Positions 37,874 to 47,688 are shown, counted from the first letter of the stretch. The stretch: 64,000 nt of DNA from Amarolinea aalborgensis (GCF_900491745.1 NZ_UETR01000006.1:186001-250000), one strand, 5' to 3'. The notes: generated by a model not told the origin, from the sequence alone. A program made the numbers and translations.

Positions 37874-38098
37874 ATGAAATTAGACCGCATCACAATCAGT
37901 CCGTCCCGCATGAACGGACAGCCCTGTATTCGTAACATGCGCCTGACGGTGCGACGCGTCCTTGAGGCCTTAGCCGTCTACACTGATCGTTCCGAACTAC
38001 GTCAAGAATACCCCGAACTCGATGACGAAGATATACGCCAGGCGCTCGTCTATGCCGCGACCCATTTGGAAGACCGCATTGTGGAACTTGCTGCATAA
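37874..38098 (+). CDS. DUF433 antitoxin-like protein
   Basis: A protein of 74 aa. The ATG at 37874 has GGAGG five bases upstream. It consists of the DUF433 domain alone: ITISPSRMNGQPCIRNMRLT followed by a helix-turn-helix-like part (VRRVLEALAVYTDRSEL) and a C-terminal region EDIRQALVYAATHLEDRIVE. It is a predicted DNA-binding antitoxin. It overlaps the toxin gene by one base (TAATG). The paralogue at 3701-4093 carries an additional N-terminal coiled coil. Confidence 0.88.
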   Translation: MKLDRITISPSRMNGQPCIRNMRLTVRRVLEALAVYTDRSELRQEYPELDDEDIRQALVYAATHLEDRIVELAA

Positions 38099-38472
38099 TG
38101 AAACTGCTGTTAGATCAAGGCTTACCGCGTTCAAGTGCGTCTTTGTTGCGCCAAGCCGGCATTGACGCGATTCACGTCGGCGAGATCGGATATGCAACTG
38201 CCACAGATGCGAGTATTCTCGAACGAGGCCGGCAAGAAAAACGTGTCGTCGTCACACTTGATGCCGATTTTCATGCCCAGCTTGCCTTGTCAGACGCAGT
38301 TTACCCTTCAGTGATCCGCATTCGAATCGAGGGGTTACGAGGACAGGCTTTGGCTGCATTACTTGAAAGGCTTGTACGTGATTGGGATGAAGAACTTGAA
38401 CTTGGAGCAGTCTTGACTGTTCAGGATAATCGCGTTCGCATGCGTCGTTTGCCGCTCCTAACACAAGACTGA
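38098..38472 (+). CDS. DUF5615 PIN-like toxin
   Basis: A protein of 124 aa. It opens with MKLLLDQGLPRSSASLLRQA, the DUF5615 motif with the first acidic residue, then IDAIHVGEIG, and VVVTLDADFHAQLAL carrying the second acidic motif. It is a predicted RNase toxin of the PIN-like fold, coupled to the DUF433 gene. Sequence similarity to the DUF5615 protein at 3348-3704 is limited to these motifs, so the two modules are anciently diverged rather than recent duplicates. Confidence 0.88.
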   Translation: MKLLLDQGLPRSSASLLRQAGIDAIHVGEIGYATATDASILERGRQEKRVVVTLDADFHAQLALSDAVYPSVIRIRIEGLRGQALAALLERLVRDWDEELELGAVLTVQDNRVRMRRLPLLTQD

Positions 38473-38487
38473 CATACAGGCCTATCG

Positions 38488-38973
38488 ATGAAGCAACTCA
38501 TGCCAGACAAAGCCTTTCAAGATTACTATCCTGACCACACCAGCTACTGCTACGGCTGCGGGCGGCTGAACAAGACCGGCCTGCAGATCAAAAGCTACTG
38601 GGATGGCGATGAAACGGTGTGTACGTTCCAACCGCGACCGGAGCACACGGCCGTGCCCGGATACGTCTATGGCGGCCTGTTGGCCTCGTTGGTGGACTGC
38701 CACGCCACCGGTACCGCGGCCGCCGCGGCGTACCGCGCGGCGGGGCGCGCCATGGACACCGAGCCAGCCTTTCGTTACGTCACCGGCTCGCTGCACGTGG
38801 ATTACCTGCGTCCCACGCCCCTGGCTGGCCCATTGACCCTGCGCGCGCAGGTCAAGGAAATCAAGGGGCGCAAGACCGTCGTCAGCGTCCAACTGTACGC
38901 GGCCGGCCAACTGTGCGTGCGCGGCGAAGTGGTCGCCGTGCAGATGCCCGACGAAATGGCGAGCGCAGGTTGA
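38488..38973 (+). CDS. PaaI-like hotdog-fold thioesterase
   Basis: A protein of 161 aa. The N-terminal YCYGCGRLNKTGLQIKSYW motif, with two cysteines, is typical of a branch of PaaI/4HBT hotdog thioesterases. The core has PGYVYGGLLASLVDCHATGT, where the family HGG is replaced by YGG and the following Asp is retained, and YVTGSLHVDYLRPTPL. It probably hydrolyses an acyl-CoA in the cytoplasm. It sits between two toxin-antitoxin-like units, 15 bases after the DUF5615 gene, without an obvious functional link. Confidence 0.82.
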   Translation: MKQLMPDKAFQDYYPDHTSYCYGCGRLNKTGLQIKSYWDGDETVCTFQPRPEHTAVPGYVYGGLLASLVDCHATGTAAAAAYRAAGRAMDTEPAFRYVTGSLHVDYLRPTPLAGPLTLRAQVKEIKGRKTVVSVQLYAAGQLCVRGEVVAVQMPDEMASAG

Positions 38974-38976
38974 GGG

Positions 38977-39339
38977 ATGGTAACCATGGCGCCTTCGGCA
39001 GAAGAACCACAGCGTATGGATGAGCGATTCACATCACGACGCCAGCGCCCTCCCTACCTCTGGGATCACAACATTACCTTTGAGGAATTTCAGGGCATTC
39101 TCAATGGCACGTTTGAATTTGGGCGTCTGAACCGCGATTGGGCCGCTGTACGTTTAATCGAATATGCCTCATATGATGAGATGATTCACCTACTTGGCTA
39201 CAAGGCGATCGTTGAAGGATGGCCACGGTGGCGCGCCAACGTACGTATGGCAGAAGTCCAGCGCGGGCTCGATTTCCTGGTGGAGTGGCTTTCCCAACGC
39301 CATCCGGAGTTGCTGAATGACAACAGATTCACGAACTAA
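38977..39339 (+). CDS. Putative antitoxin partner of an AbiEii-type nucleotidyltransferase
   Basis: A protein of up to 120 aa. ATG codons at 38977, 38986 and 39016 are all possible, none with a strong ribosome-binding site. The body reads LWDHNITFEEFQGILNGTFE, then LNRDWAAVRLIEYASYDEMI and WPRWRANVRMAEVQRGLDFL. It overlaps the downstream AbiEii-like gene by 23 bases. Small genes in this position act as antitoxins in related loci; the domain itself is not recognised, and it lacks the winged helix of AbiEi. Confidence 0.65.
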   Translation: MVTMAPSAEEPQRMDERFTSRRQRPPYLWDHNITFEEFQGILNGTFEFGRLNRDWAAVRLIEYASYDEMIHLLGYKAIVEGWPRWRANVRMAEVQRGLDFLVEWLSQRHPELLNDNRFTN

Positions 39340-40009
39340 TCGGATTGCTGCCAGTCACGAGTTTTTCTTGACGAAACTCTATCCTATGCAGGATGAGGTG
39401 CTTCATATAATCGCCCAGCAACAGACGGGTTTTTACTTGACTGGCGGTACCGCGTTGTCACGTGGTTACTTGGATCATCGCTTTTCAGAAGATCTTGATC
39501 TCTTCACGAACCTCAGTCCCAACTTTTCTCATTGGTGCAGCCTCATTGTTGCGGTTCTCAATGCAGTGCCACAGTGGCATGTGGACGTGCAACGGCGCGG
39601 TCAGTATTTCTTGCGCCTTTTCGTTAGCCGAGGTGATGTGACGCTGAAGGTCGAGTGTGTCAATGACGTGCCTTCCCACATCGGTGATTTGCATCAGCAT
39701 GCGGTTTTGGGCTTGCTTGACAGCCCGGAGAACATCTTGGCCAACAAAGTAACAGCCCTGATGGACCGAGATGAGCCACGCGACATCGCTGACGTTTGGG
39801 GCTTGTGCACACATTTGGGATTGTCACTGGTAACGGCAATTACCGACGCGAAGAGTAAGGCCGCTGGCCAATACCCTGCCGATGTCGCACGCCGTCTCTG
39901 TCAAGTCACGCGTCGAGATTGGCAGGATGTGATGTGGAAGTCCCCGCCTGATCCCGATGAATACCTGGCTGAGGTAATCCGTTTAGGTGAAAGCCTGATC
40001 TTGATCTAG
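39317..40009 (+). CDS. AbiEii/AbiGii-family nucleotidyltransferase toxin
   Basis: A protein of 230 aa. The core motif is FYLTGGTALSRGYLDHRFSE continuing with DLDLF near 37-61, which carries the GG and the Asp pair of the nucleotidyltransferase site. LFVSRGDVTLKVECVND supplies the third acidic strand, and NILANKVTALMDRDEPRDIA is the conserved C-terminal helix motif. AbiEii-like toxins transfer nucleotides to target molecules (tRNA in the MenT examples) and stop growth during infection or stress. It is paired with the overlapping upstream gene. The convergent M28 peptidase gene ends two bases away. Confidence 0.88.
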   Translation: MTTDSRTNRIAASHEFFLTKLYPMQDEVLHIIAQQQTGFYLTGGTALSRGYLDHRFSEDLDLFTNLSPNFSHWCSLIVAVLNAVPQWHVDVQRRGQYFLRLFVSRGDVTLKVECVNDVPSHIGDLHQHAVLGLLDSPENILANKVTALMDRDEPRDIADVWGLCTHLGLSLVTAITDAKSKAAGQYPADVARRLCQVTRRDWQDVMWKSPPDPDEYLAEVIRLGESLILI

Positions 40010-40011
40010 AG

Positions 40012-42363
40012 TCACATAATCAGCGGCAGGAATTGACGCGGCGGCAGTGCGAGCGGGGTTTCTGTGGGCGTCGGCGTCGGGGTCGCCTCACCCGGCGTAG
40101 GTGTTGGGGTCTCCGTGAGCGCCGACGTTTCGGTCGCTGTCGGCGTCGGTGTGGCTGTCGGCATCTCTGTGGCCGTGGGCGTCGGGGTAGGTGTGTCACT
40201 TGCTGTGGGCGTCGGGGTAGGTGTGTCGCTTGCCGTGGGCGTCGGGGTAGGGCCGCCGCTCGGCGTTGACGTCGGGGTCGGCGTGCTGCTCGGTGTCGCC
40301 GTCGGCGTGGGTGTAGCTGTCGGCGTCAGCGTCGGCGTTGCGGTTGGCGTCAGGGTCGGCGTGGGCGTGGGTGCGCAGGCCAGCAGGGCGGCCTCGTCCA
40401 GGTAATTCCAGGTGAGATTGCCGCTGCCATTGTTGTAAACGTTGAAGTAAAGCACCAGTGTGCGGTTGCGGTACGCGGTCAGGTCGAAGGTCTTCTCCTG
40501 CCATTGGTCATTGCCCGCGGCAGAACTGCGCTCGATGGTGGCAACCAGGCCGTAGCTGGTGTTGAGCAGGAGCACTTCGCGGTAATCAGCCGATTCGCCG
40601 CCGCCGGGGCGCTGCCAAAAGCGCAGGAAGACGCCGGTGGGCCAGGCTGGAATCACCACGGTCTGATAGGCCGATGAGTGCGCGGCGGCGTTAGCGGTCC
40701 CAGGAGCAATCCCCAGGCGCAGGGCGCGGCTGCCGCTGTAAACCGGCGCGCTGACGTAGGCCGCGGGCCGCGCGGTGGCGCCAAAGGTCCAGCCGCTGCT
40801 GGCCTCGAAGTCGCCGTTGACTAGCAAATTGGTGCAGCCGCCGGGAATGGGCGTCGTGGTCGGCGTCGCCGTCGGCGTCAGCGTGCGCGTGGGGGTTGGC
40901 GTCAGGGTGCGCGTGGCCGTGGGCGTGGACGTGGGGCCGCTGATGATGCCGGCCAATTCGGCCAGCGAGGCCAGCGCGGTGCGTGCGTAGCGCAGCACGT
41001 AATCCAAATCCACCCGGCTCAGGGTGTCGCCGGTGTTGTGATACCAGGGGTTGCGATCCCGTGGGCGGCTGTCATCGAAGAAGTTCTCAATCGCCAGGTA
41101 CGCAGCATAGCCCTTGTCCCAAAACGACGAATGATCCGAAAACCGGCTGGCGCTGGTCGTTTTGAGTTCCACGGTCAGACCCTGGCCGTAGCGAGTGTTG
41201 GCTGAGATGAATGCGTTGGCCAGGTTGATGGAACTGCTGCCGGTGCCGCTGTGCAGTTCGATGACGCGGTCGTCATTGCCATCATAGCCGATCATATCCA
41301 GGTCGAGATAGCCCATGACCTGCGCGCCGGCGCTGCGCAGCGCCGCGGCGTAGACCAGACTGCCCCAATGCCCCTGCTCCTCGCCCGAAAAGTGAACGAA
41401 GCGAATGGTGTCGCTGAACTGATAGCCGCGCAGGAGATTCGCCAGCGCCAGCGTAGCCGCGCTGCCCGAACCATTGTCATCCGCGCCCGGCGCGGTGGTA
41501 TAGGGAATCTCAGAGATGCTGTCAAAATGCCCACCCACCAGCCATAGGCGCTCCGGATGCGTGACGCCGCGGAGATCGGCAATGACGTTGCGGCCGCTGT
41601 AGGAACCGTAAGTCCAACTGGCATAGCTGGCAGGCAGCCCCATTTGCTGGTAGGCCTGCAGCAGATAGGCTTCCGCGTCGCGGATGCGGCTGGCGAAAGT
41701 GTAGCGCGTGGTCAACGTCACGCTGCTGCCGCCAATCGCAACCGGCCGCACGCCGCTGAGGTCTGCAATGCGGTTTGACAGCGCCGCGCTGGTCAGTTGA
41801 TTCAGCAAGGCCACGATGACCGGGTCGGCGCTGGCCGGCGGTACGAAAGGCGCCGCGGATTCCTCGCTCAGCAGCGCGGAATTTGGCACCAACGCGATGG
41901 CCACGCCCCGGCTGGGCAGCATCTCCACAAACGCCTGTTCGGACGTAAGCGGCACGGCCACCAACAGGTCGAGCGCGTCCTGGTAAAGGATGCTTCCCAA
42001 GCTTGCCGCCAGCGGCGCGGCGTCTGGCGCCTGCGCATCCACCAGGTAGTAGACCTGACCACCGGTGTCGGCCGCGAGCAGATCGAAGGCAAGTCCCGCG
42101 GCCTGCAGAGCGGCTGCGGCTGTGGACGGGCCGCTGGCGAGAATGGAGTCGTCGGCCAGTCGCGTATGTGCGACGACGCCGGCCGCCGCCAGTGCGAATT
42201 GCTGAGCAGGGGCGGTCTTGATGTGAAAGAGCTGAGGGCCAAGCGCGCCGTCCAGCCGTGCGTTTGCCGCCAGCGCGGGCAGCCGGGGCAGGCACGCCGT
42301 TCCCAGAAGGATGACAATCAAGGCCAATGCAGTCCAGCGCGGCCCGGTCAGGTTGTGTTTCAT
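40012..42363 (-). CDS. Secreted M28-family aminopeptidase with jelly-roll domain, Thr-Pro linkers and FLPL C-terminus
   Basis: A protein of 783 aa. GGGAGG precedes the ATG at 42363. A signal peptide (TALALIVILLGTACLPRLPA) leads to a region of about 200 residues without a firm call, then the M28 zinc peptidase (about 270-465): GGHFDS, GADDNGSG, FSGEEQGHWG, DLDMIGYDG and WYHNTGDT supply the metal ligands and the catalytic Glu. A Thr-Pro linker (about 471-507) leads to a jelly-roll-like domain (509-661) starting NLLVNGDFEASSGWTFG, homologous to the one in the 27907 gene. A longer Thr-Pro tail (663-768) ends with PPRQFLPLIM. Many family members remove N-terminal residues from peptides outside the cell. 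The tail may be a sorting or anchoring signal. Confidence 0.9.
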   Translation of the reverse strand: MKHNLTGPRWTALALIVILLGTACLPRLPALAANARLDGALGPQLFHIKTAPAQQFALAAAGVVAHTRLADDSILASGPSTAAAALQAAGLAFDLLAADTGGQVYYLVDAQAPDAAPLAASLGSILYQDALDLLVAVPLTSEQAFVEMLPSRGVAIALVPNSALLSEESAAPFVPPASADPVIVALLNQLTSAALSNRIADLSGVRPVAIGGSSVTLTTRYTFASRIRDAEAYLLQAYQQMGLPASYASWTYGSYSGRNVIADLRGVTHPERLWLVGGHFDSISEIPYTTAPGADDNGSGSAATLALANLLRGYQFSDTIRFVHFSGEEQGHWGSLVYAAALRSAGAQVMGYLDLDMIGYDGNDDRVIELHSGTGSSSINLANAFISANTRYGQGLTVELKTTSASRFSDHSSFWDKGYAAYLAIENFFDDSRPRDRNPWYHNTGDTLSRVDLDYVLRYARTALASLAELAGIISGPTSTPTATRTLTPTPTRTLTPTATPTTTPIPGGCTNLLVNGDFEASSGWTFGATARPAAYVSAPVYSGSRALRLGIAPGTANAAAHSSAYQTVVIPAWPTGVFLRFWQRPGGGESADYREVLLLNTSYGLVATIERSSAAGNDQWQEKTFDLTAYRNRTLVLYFNVYNNGSGNLTWNYLDEAALLACAPTPTPTLTPTATPTLTPTATPTPTATPSSTPTPTSTPSGGPTPTPTASDTPTPTPTASDTPTPTPTATEMPTATPTPTATETSALTETPTPTPGEATPTPTPTETPLALPPRQFLPLIM

Positions 42364-42551
42364 CAAAAGGTCCTCCCGCTATGTGCTCACGCGGCCGGCC
42401 TAACTTGCCGGAAGCAGGGGTCTTGGAGTATAGTTGGTTGCAGGAACCACCGCGGCTCATCTGCTGCATGCAGAGCCAGGCCATTCCAAAGCAATAGACG
42501 TTCCAATCGCCTGAAGGCAACGCTTGCAGACCAAGCGCAGTGGGAGGAACG

Positions 42552-43802
42552 ATGAGTCAGCCATCTGCAGAACGCCTGGCGCTGCTCTATCGGATTGCGC
42601 AGGTGTTCAGTTCATCTCTCGACATGGCCGAAGTGCTCAACCGCGTGATGGATGAGGTGGTTGCGGCTGTCCACGCGGAGCGCGGCTTCCTCATGCTCTA
42701 CGACGCGCCACAACGGCTGACCTTCCGTTCCGCGCGCGGCCTGGATCAGCAGACCATCGAAGCGCCAGAGTTTCAGGTCTCGCGCAGTGTGGTTGAGCGC
42801 GTCGGCCGTGACGGCGTCCCCCTACTCACCAGCAACGCGCAGAGCGACGCCTGGCTCGGCGGCCGCGCCAGCATTATCGGTCTGGGATTGCGCTCGATTC
42901 TGTGCGTGCCACTGCAGATCAAGCACACCACGTTGGGCGTGATTTATGTGGATAACCACCTGCAAGCGGGTATCTTCAGCCGCGATGACCTTGATCTCCT
43001 GGTTTCCATCGCCGCCAGCGCCGCCATTGCCATCGAGAACGCGCGGCTCTACCAGGTGGCGGTGGAAAAGGGACGCCTGGAGCGCGAGCTGCAGGTGGCG
43101 CGCGAGGTGCAGCGCAGCCTGCTGCCGCAGCAAACCCCGTCCCTGCCCGGCTTTGAGATCGGCGCCTGGTGGCTGCCGGCGCGCGAGGTCAGCGGCGACT
43201 ACTACGACTACCTGAAAACCGACTCAGAACGCCTGGCCGTCGTCATTGCCGACGTCTCCGATAAGGGAATGCCCGCGGCGCTGCTGATGGCGCTGACGCG
43301 CAGCACCGTGCGCGCGTGTCTCTCCGGCGCAGGCAGCCTGGCCGAAAGGATTGCCAACGTCAATCGCCTGCTGGCGGCTGACGCCGCCAATGGCATGTTC
43401 GTTACTCTGTTTTGCGCGGAGATGGATTCCAACGGCGCGGTGACCTATGTCAATGCCGGCCACAATCCGCCGATCCTGGTCACAGCGGAGGGGCTGGTTG
43501 AACTGCGCCGCACCGGGGCCGCTTTGGGGCTGTTTGAAGATGCCGCCTACACGCAGCGCCAGGTGAGCCTGGCGCCAGGCGATTTCATCGTCTTCTACAC
43601 AGATGGCGCCACCGACGCGATGAATGCGGAGGGCGCCGAATTTGGCAAGGAACGGCTGTCCACCTTCATCCACGACCAGCGCCGGGCCGCCGCGCCTGCG
43701 TTGGCCGCGACGTTGGCCGCAGCGTTGCAGGAATTCACGGGAGATGCGCCAGCTGCGGATGATATCACTTTAGTCATTGTGCGCCGCACACCGGCGAGTT
43801 GA
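42552..43802 (+). CDS. GAF-domain PP2C/SpoIIE-type serine phosphatase (RsbU-like)
   Basis: A protein of 416 aa. GGGAGG lies just upstream of the ATG at 42552. The GAF domain (about 15-170) contains ERGFLMLYDAPQRLTFRSAR and LCVPLQIKHTTLGVIYVDNH. A helical linker (RLERELQVAREVQRSLLPQQ) is the usual signalling helix. The SpoIIE/PP2C domain (about 200-415) has SGDYYDYLKTDSERLAVVIA, DVSDKGMPAALLMA, NAGHNPPIL and FYTDGATDAMNAEG with the metal-binding aspartates. It likely dephosphorylates an anti-sigma antagonist in response to a GAF ligand. Thirty bases separate it from the Ser/Thr kinase gene, so kinase and phosphatase may work as a pair. Confidence 0.93.
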   Translation: MSQPSAERLALLYRIAQVFSSSLDMAEVLNRVMDEVVAAVHAERGFLMLYDAPQRLTFRSARGLDQQTIEAPEFQVSRSVVERVGRDGVPLLTSNAQSDAWLGGRASIIGLGLRSILCVPLQIKHTTLGVIYVDNHLQAGIFSRDDLDLLVSIAASAAIAIENARLYQVAVEKGRLERELQVAREVQRSLLPQQTPSLPGFEIGAWWLPAREVSGDYYDYLKTDSERLAVVIADVSDKGMPAALLMALTRSTVRACLSGAGSLAERIANVNRLLAADAANGMFVTLFCAEMDSNGAVTYVNAGHNPPILVTAEGLVELRRTGAALGLFEDAAYTQRQVSLAPGDFIVFYTDGATDAMNAEGAEFGKERLSTFIHDQRRAAAPALAATLAAALQEFTGDAPAADDITLVIVRRTPAS

Positions 43803-43832
43803 CGCGCTGATCCGTTCGGCCAGGGAGAGCTT

Positions 43833-46800
43833 ATGCTGGCAACCACTCTCAACGACCGCTACCGCCTTGTGTCTGAGTTGGGACAGGGCGGCATGGGCGC
43901 CGTCTACCGGGCTTACGACACATTCCTTGAGCGCGAGGTCGCGGTCAAGATCCTGTCGGCCGCCAACCTGGGCACGGAGGGCCGTGCGCGTTTGATTCAA
44001 GAAGCGCGCGCGACGGCGCAGCTCAATCACCCCAACATCGTGACCATTTTTGACGCCGGCGAAGCCAACGGTGCACCGTTCATCGTCATGGAATATATTC
44101 AAGGCGTTTCTTTGCACGAACAGCCGCCAGCCTCCACGGCCGAGGCGGTCTCGGCTGCCGTGCAAGTGTGTGAAGCGTTGGCGCATGCTCATGCGCATGG
44201 CTTGATCCATCGCGATCTCAAACCGGAAAACGTGCTCCTGACCAGCAGCGGGGTGATCAAGTTGGTGGACTTTGGCCTGGCGCACAGCATGGCCTCGCGG
44301 CTGACGGCCGAAGGCGCGCTGGTGGGCACCGTCTTTTACCTGGCGCCGGAGCAAGCCTTGGGACAACCGCTGGATGGCCGGACTGACCTCTATGCACTCG
44401 GCGTCATGCTGTACGAATGGGTGGCGGGGCGCTTGCCCTTCAGCGGCGATGACGCCCTGGCGGTCGTTTCACAGCATCTGCACGCGCCCGTGGTGCCGCC
44501 CAGCACCTACAACGCGTCTGTGTCGCCGGGCTTGGATGCCCTGATCGTGCAGTTGATGAGCAAGGACCCGCATCAGCGCCCCGCCAATGCCACGGCTGCG
44601 CGTCAGGCCCTGGAACAGCTTGATCTACAGGCCGCGCCAGGCGGCGAACCAGCGGTCGAGTTGTCTACGCTCAACCAACTGGTGCTAGGGCGCCTGGTGG
44701 GCCGCGCGCGTGAACTGCACGATGCGAAGTTGATTTGGCAGCGCACGATGGCAGGGCAGGGCGCAGAGCCAGTGCTGCTGCTGAGCGGTGAACCCGGCAT
44801 TGGCAAGACGCGGCTGGCGCGTGAACTAGCCACCTACGCCGAAGTGACCGGCGGCGTGGTGCTGACCGGCGAATGTTATGCCGAAGGGACGGCGCCCTAC
44901 ACGCCGATAGCACGCATCATTCGTGCCGGTTTGGCGCTCATGCGGCAATCGAGCCAAACGACCGCCGCCAGCGGCCGCGCTGCGGACCTGCTGCCTGCAT
45001 TGGTGTTGGCCGATCTGCTCACACTGGCGCCTGACCTGCGCGCAAGCTACCCAGAGATTGCCGCCAATCCGCCGCTCGATCCTCAGGGCGAACAGCAACG
45101 ACTGTTCGAAAGCGTTGTCGCGCTGTGCGCTGCGCTGAGCCAACGCGGGCCGCTGCTCCTCATCATCGAAGATGGTCATTGGGCCGATGGCGGCAGCTTG
45201 TTCCTGCTGCGCCACCTGGCGCGACGCGCGCGGTCGCTCAGGCTGTTGATACTGCTTACTTACCGCGAAGAAGCTATTGCCGAGACATGCTGTCTGGATG
45301 GCGTGCTGCTGGATTTGGCGCGCGAGCGGCTGGCGACGCGCATCAAGTTGAGCCGCTTGACGCGTGACCAGACGGCTGATCTGCTGCACGTGATGTTTGG
45401 GGGCGACGTTTCAGCCTCATTCCTCGACGACCTCTTCAACGAGACTGAGGGCAATCCCTTCTTCATCGAAGAGGTGTGCAAGAGCCTGGTGGAAGAGGGC
45501 AAGTTGATCTGCGACGCCGGACGCTGGCGGCGCAATACGGACGAAGCGCTGCATATTCCGCAAAATGTGCGCATGGCCGTGCAGGCCCGTTTACGCAATC
45601 TGCCCGCGGCCACGCAGGACATCCTGCTGCTGGCATCCATTATTGGCCGCGAGTTCGCCTTCGACACGCTGCGCGCGGCCAGCGAAGCGAATGAGGATGC
45701 GTTGATCGAGGCCCTGGAACAGGCCGTGCGCGCCCAATTGATCGAAGAGGTGCGCAGTCAACGCCGCCGCGAGGCCGCGCGCGAGGTTTTTGTCTTTGCT
45801 CATGCCTTCATCCCGTTGACGTTGCGCGAAAGCATCAGCAGCCTGCGCCGTCACCGTTTGCACCGACGTGTGGCCGCGGCCATTGAAACACTGCGACCGG
45901 ACGACTTCGAGGCGCTGGCTTACCACTATGAACAGGGCGGTGATGAAGCGCACGCCCTGGCGAACTATGTGCGCGCAGCCGACCGCGCCACCCGCGTGTA
46001 TGCCAACGAAGAGGCCGCGCGGTTCTACACGGAAGCCCTGCACCTGCTGCCGGAGGTAGATGTGCAGCGTTTCGATGTCCTCAAGGCGCGCGCCCAGGTT
46101 TACAATGTGATGGCGCGGCCGGATGCGCAGGCGCAGGATGTCCAGGCGATGTTGGCCCTGGTGGAGCATCTGCATGACGAAGCCCGGCTGTGCGACGCGC
46201 TGCTGGCCGAGGCCGACTACAGCCTGCAGATCAATCTACGCGAAGTGCGCGAACCGGCCACGCGCGCGCTGCAGATTGCCCAACGTTTGGGCGATCCGCA
46301 GCGCGAAGGCCACGCGCTGGCATGCCTCAGTTTTGACAGCCGGATGACCGATCTTGAGCAGGGACGCCAGGAGCTGGAGATGGCTGTAGCCCGCTTCCGT
46401 GAAGCAGGACGGCTCGACAAGGTTGCCCAATGCCTGCACAACCTGGCAATGACCTTCATCAACCTGCGCGATCTGGCCGCGGCCGAACGCACGGCGGAAG
46501 AAGCCCTGGCGGTCAGCCGCCAGGTTAACGATCGCTGGCAAGAGGCGATCAGCGTACGCCGCCTGGCCGCGGTGTACAACTACCAGCGGCGTTACGACGA
46601 AGCCTTGCGCCTGACGGAGGAGGCGCTCAGGCTGCACCGCGCACTGGGTGATCGCACGAGCGAGAGTTACGCCCTGGGCAACCTGGGCGAAATTCTCTGC
46701 CACCTGCGCCGACCTGACGATGTCGAGCACTACCTGCGCCAGGCGTTAGAGGTGGCCGACGCCATCGGCACCAGCATGGCGATCAACACGGCGGTGACGC

Positions 46801-47654
46801 AGTGGATGTGGTTTTACTACCTGCCGGGCGCCCGTTACGAGGCTGGCCTGAACTTCATCAGCGAACGGATCAAGGTTGCCAGGCAGCTGCACAACGACAT
46901 GTTGCACGTGCTGTGCCTGAAATATCAAGAACTGCTGCTGATTTTTCTTGGGGCGTTTGAAGCCGCGTTGCAGACGAACGAACGCAGGATGCAGATGTCG
47001 GAAGCCCTGTACCCCGGGCTTTACCGGTACGAACACCTGGCCAGCCGGGCGCTGATACGCGGGGAGTTAGGCGAGGTGGAGCAGGCTGACGCGCTCATGG
47101 CGCAGGCCCAAGGGCTGCTGGCCGCCGACGGTCGTCAAGATGCAGGCGCCGCTCTGGGTGCCCTGCGCGCACGGCTTGGCTGGCGCGCCGGCGATCCAGG
47201 GCGGATCGCCGCGGCATTGAGCGATGCGCGCGCGGCCCTGGTGCAGCTGCCGGCCGCCGTGGATGACCTGGGGTACATGATGGCGATTCACGCGGCCGCC
47301 GAGCTGCATCTGCTGGCCGGCCAGCTCGATGAAGCCTGGCGCGACGCGCAGCAGGCGCTGAAAACGCTCGAAGCGGCGCCCTCGCTGATGTGGCAAGAAG
47401 CCGTGCTTTTCACCTGCAGCCGCGTGGCGCAGGCGCAAGGCAACATGGCGGCTGCGCAGGACTATCTGCAGTGCGCCTACGAGCGCTGCCAGACCGTGGC
47501 CGCGGAGACGCAGTCTCCGGCCCTGCGCCAATCCTGGCTCAACGCGCCGACCCAGCGAGCCATCGCCGCGGCCCATCTGATCAGTATGTCAGCAACAACC
47601 GATCAGCCACCATCTCCCTTTCTAGCGTCAGGCCATTCATCTGGAAACGCTTGA
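43833..47654 (+). CDS. Ser/Thr protein kinase fused to a STAND-type ATPase and TPR repeats
   Basis: A protein of 1273 aa. The kinase domain (about 1-265) has LGQGGMGAVYRAYD, VAVKIL, HRDLKPENVLL near 126 and VDFGLAHS. The ATPase (about 285-560) has GEPGIGKTRLAREL and LLLIIEDGHWADGGSLFLL, as in the AAA_16 group of STAND regulators. The C-terminal half is helical, with TPR-like repeats (QCLHNLAMTFINLRDLAAAE, RTSESYALGNLGEILCHL). It resembles PknK-like regulators without the LuxR helix-turn-helix. It probably acts as a cytoplasmic signal integrator. There is no transmembrane helix. The GAF/PP2C gene immediately upstream is a plausible opposing phosphatase. Confidence 0.93.
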   Translation: MLATTLNDRYRLVSELGQGGMGAVYRAYDTFLEREVAVKILSAANLGTEGRARLIQEARATAQLNHPNIVTIFDAGEANGAPFIVMEYIQGVSLHEQPPASTAEAVSAAVQVCEALAHAHAHGLIHRDLKPENVLLTSSGVIKLVDFGLAHSMASRLTAEGALVGTVFYLAPEQALGQPLDGRTDLYALGVMLYEWVAGRLPFSGDDALAVVSQHLHAPVVPPSTYNASVSPGLDALIVQLMSKDPHQRPANATAARQALEQLDLQAAPGGEPAVELSTLNQLVLGRLVGRARELHDAKLIWQRTMAGQGAEPVLLLSGEPGIGKTRLARELATYAEVTGGVVLTGECYAEGTAPYTPIARIIRAGLALMRQSSQTTAASGRAADLLPALVLADLLTLAPDLRASYPEIAANPPLDPQGEQQRLFESVVALCAALSQRGPLLLIIEDGHWADGGSLFLLRHLARRARSLRLLILLTYREEAIAETCCLDGVLLDLARERLATRIKLSRLTRDQTADLLHVMFGGDVSASFLDDLFNETEGNPFFIEEVCKSLVEEGKLICDAGRWRRNTDEALHIPQNVRMAVQARLRNLPAATQDILLLASIIGREFAFDTLRAASEANEDALIEALEQAVRAQLIEEVRSQRRREAAREVFVFAHAFIPLTLRESISSLRRHRLHRRVAAAIETLRPDDFEALAYHYEQGGDEAHALANYVRAADRATRVYANEEAARFYTEALHLLPEVDVQRFDVLKARAQVYNVMARPDAQAQDVQAMLALVEHLHDEARLCDALLAEADYSLQINLREVREPATRALQIAQRLGDPQREGHALACLSFDSRMTDLEQGRQELEMAVARFREAGRLDKVAQCLHNLAMTFINLRDLAAAERTAEEALAVSRQVNDRWQEAISVRRLAAVYNYQRRYDEALRLTEEALRLHRALGDRTSESYALGNLGEILCHLRRPDDVEHYLRQALEVADAIGTSMAINTAVTQWMWFYYLPGARYEAGLNFISERIKVARQLHNDMLHVLCLKYQELLLIFLGAFEAALQTNERRMQMSEALYPGLYRYEHLASRALIRGELGEVEQADALMAQAQGLLAADGRQDAGAALGALRARLGWRAGDPGRIAAALSDARAALVQLPAAVDDLGYMMAIHAAAELHLLAGQLDEAWRDAQQALKTLEAAPSLMWQEAVLFTCSRVAQAQGNMAAAQDYLQCAYERCQTVAAETQSPALRQSWLNAPTQRAIAAAHLISMSATTDQPPSPFLASGHSSGNA

Positions 47655-47688
47655 GCATCGAAGGTCCGCAGTTCACGAACACCTCCCC

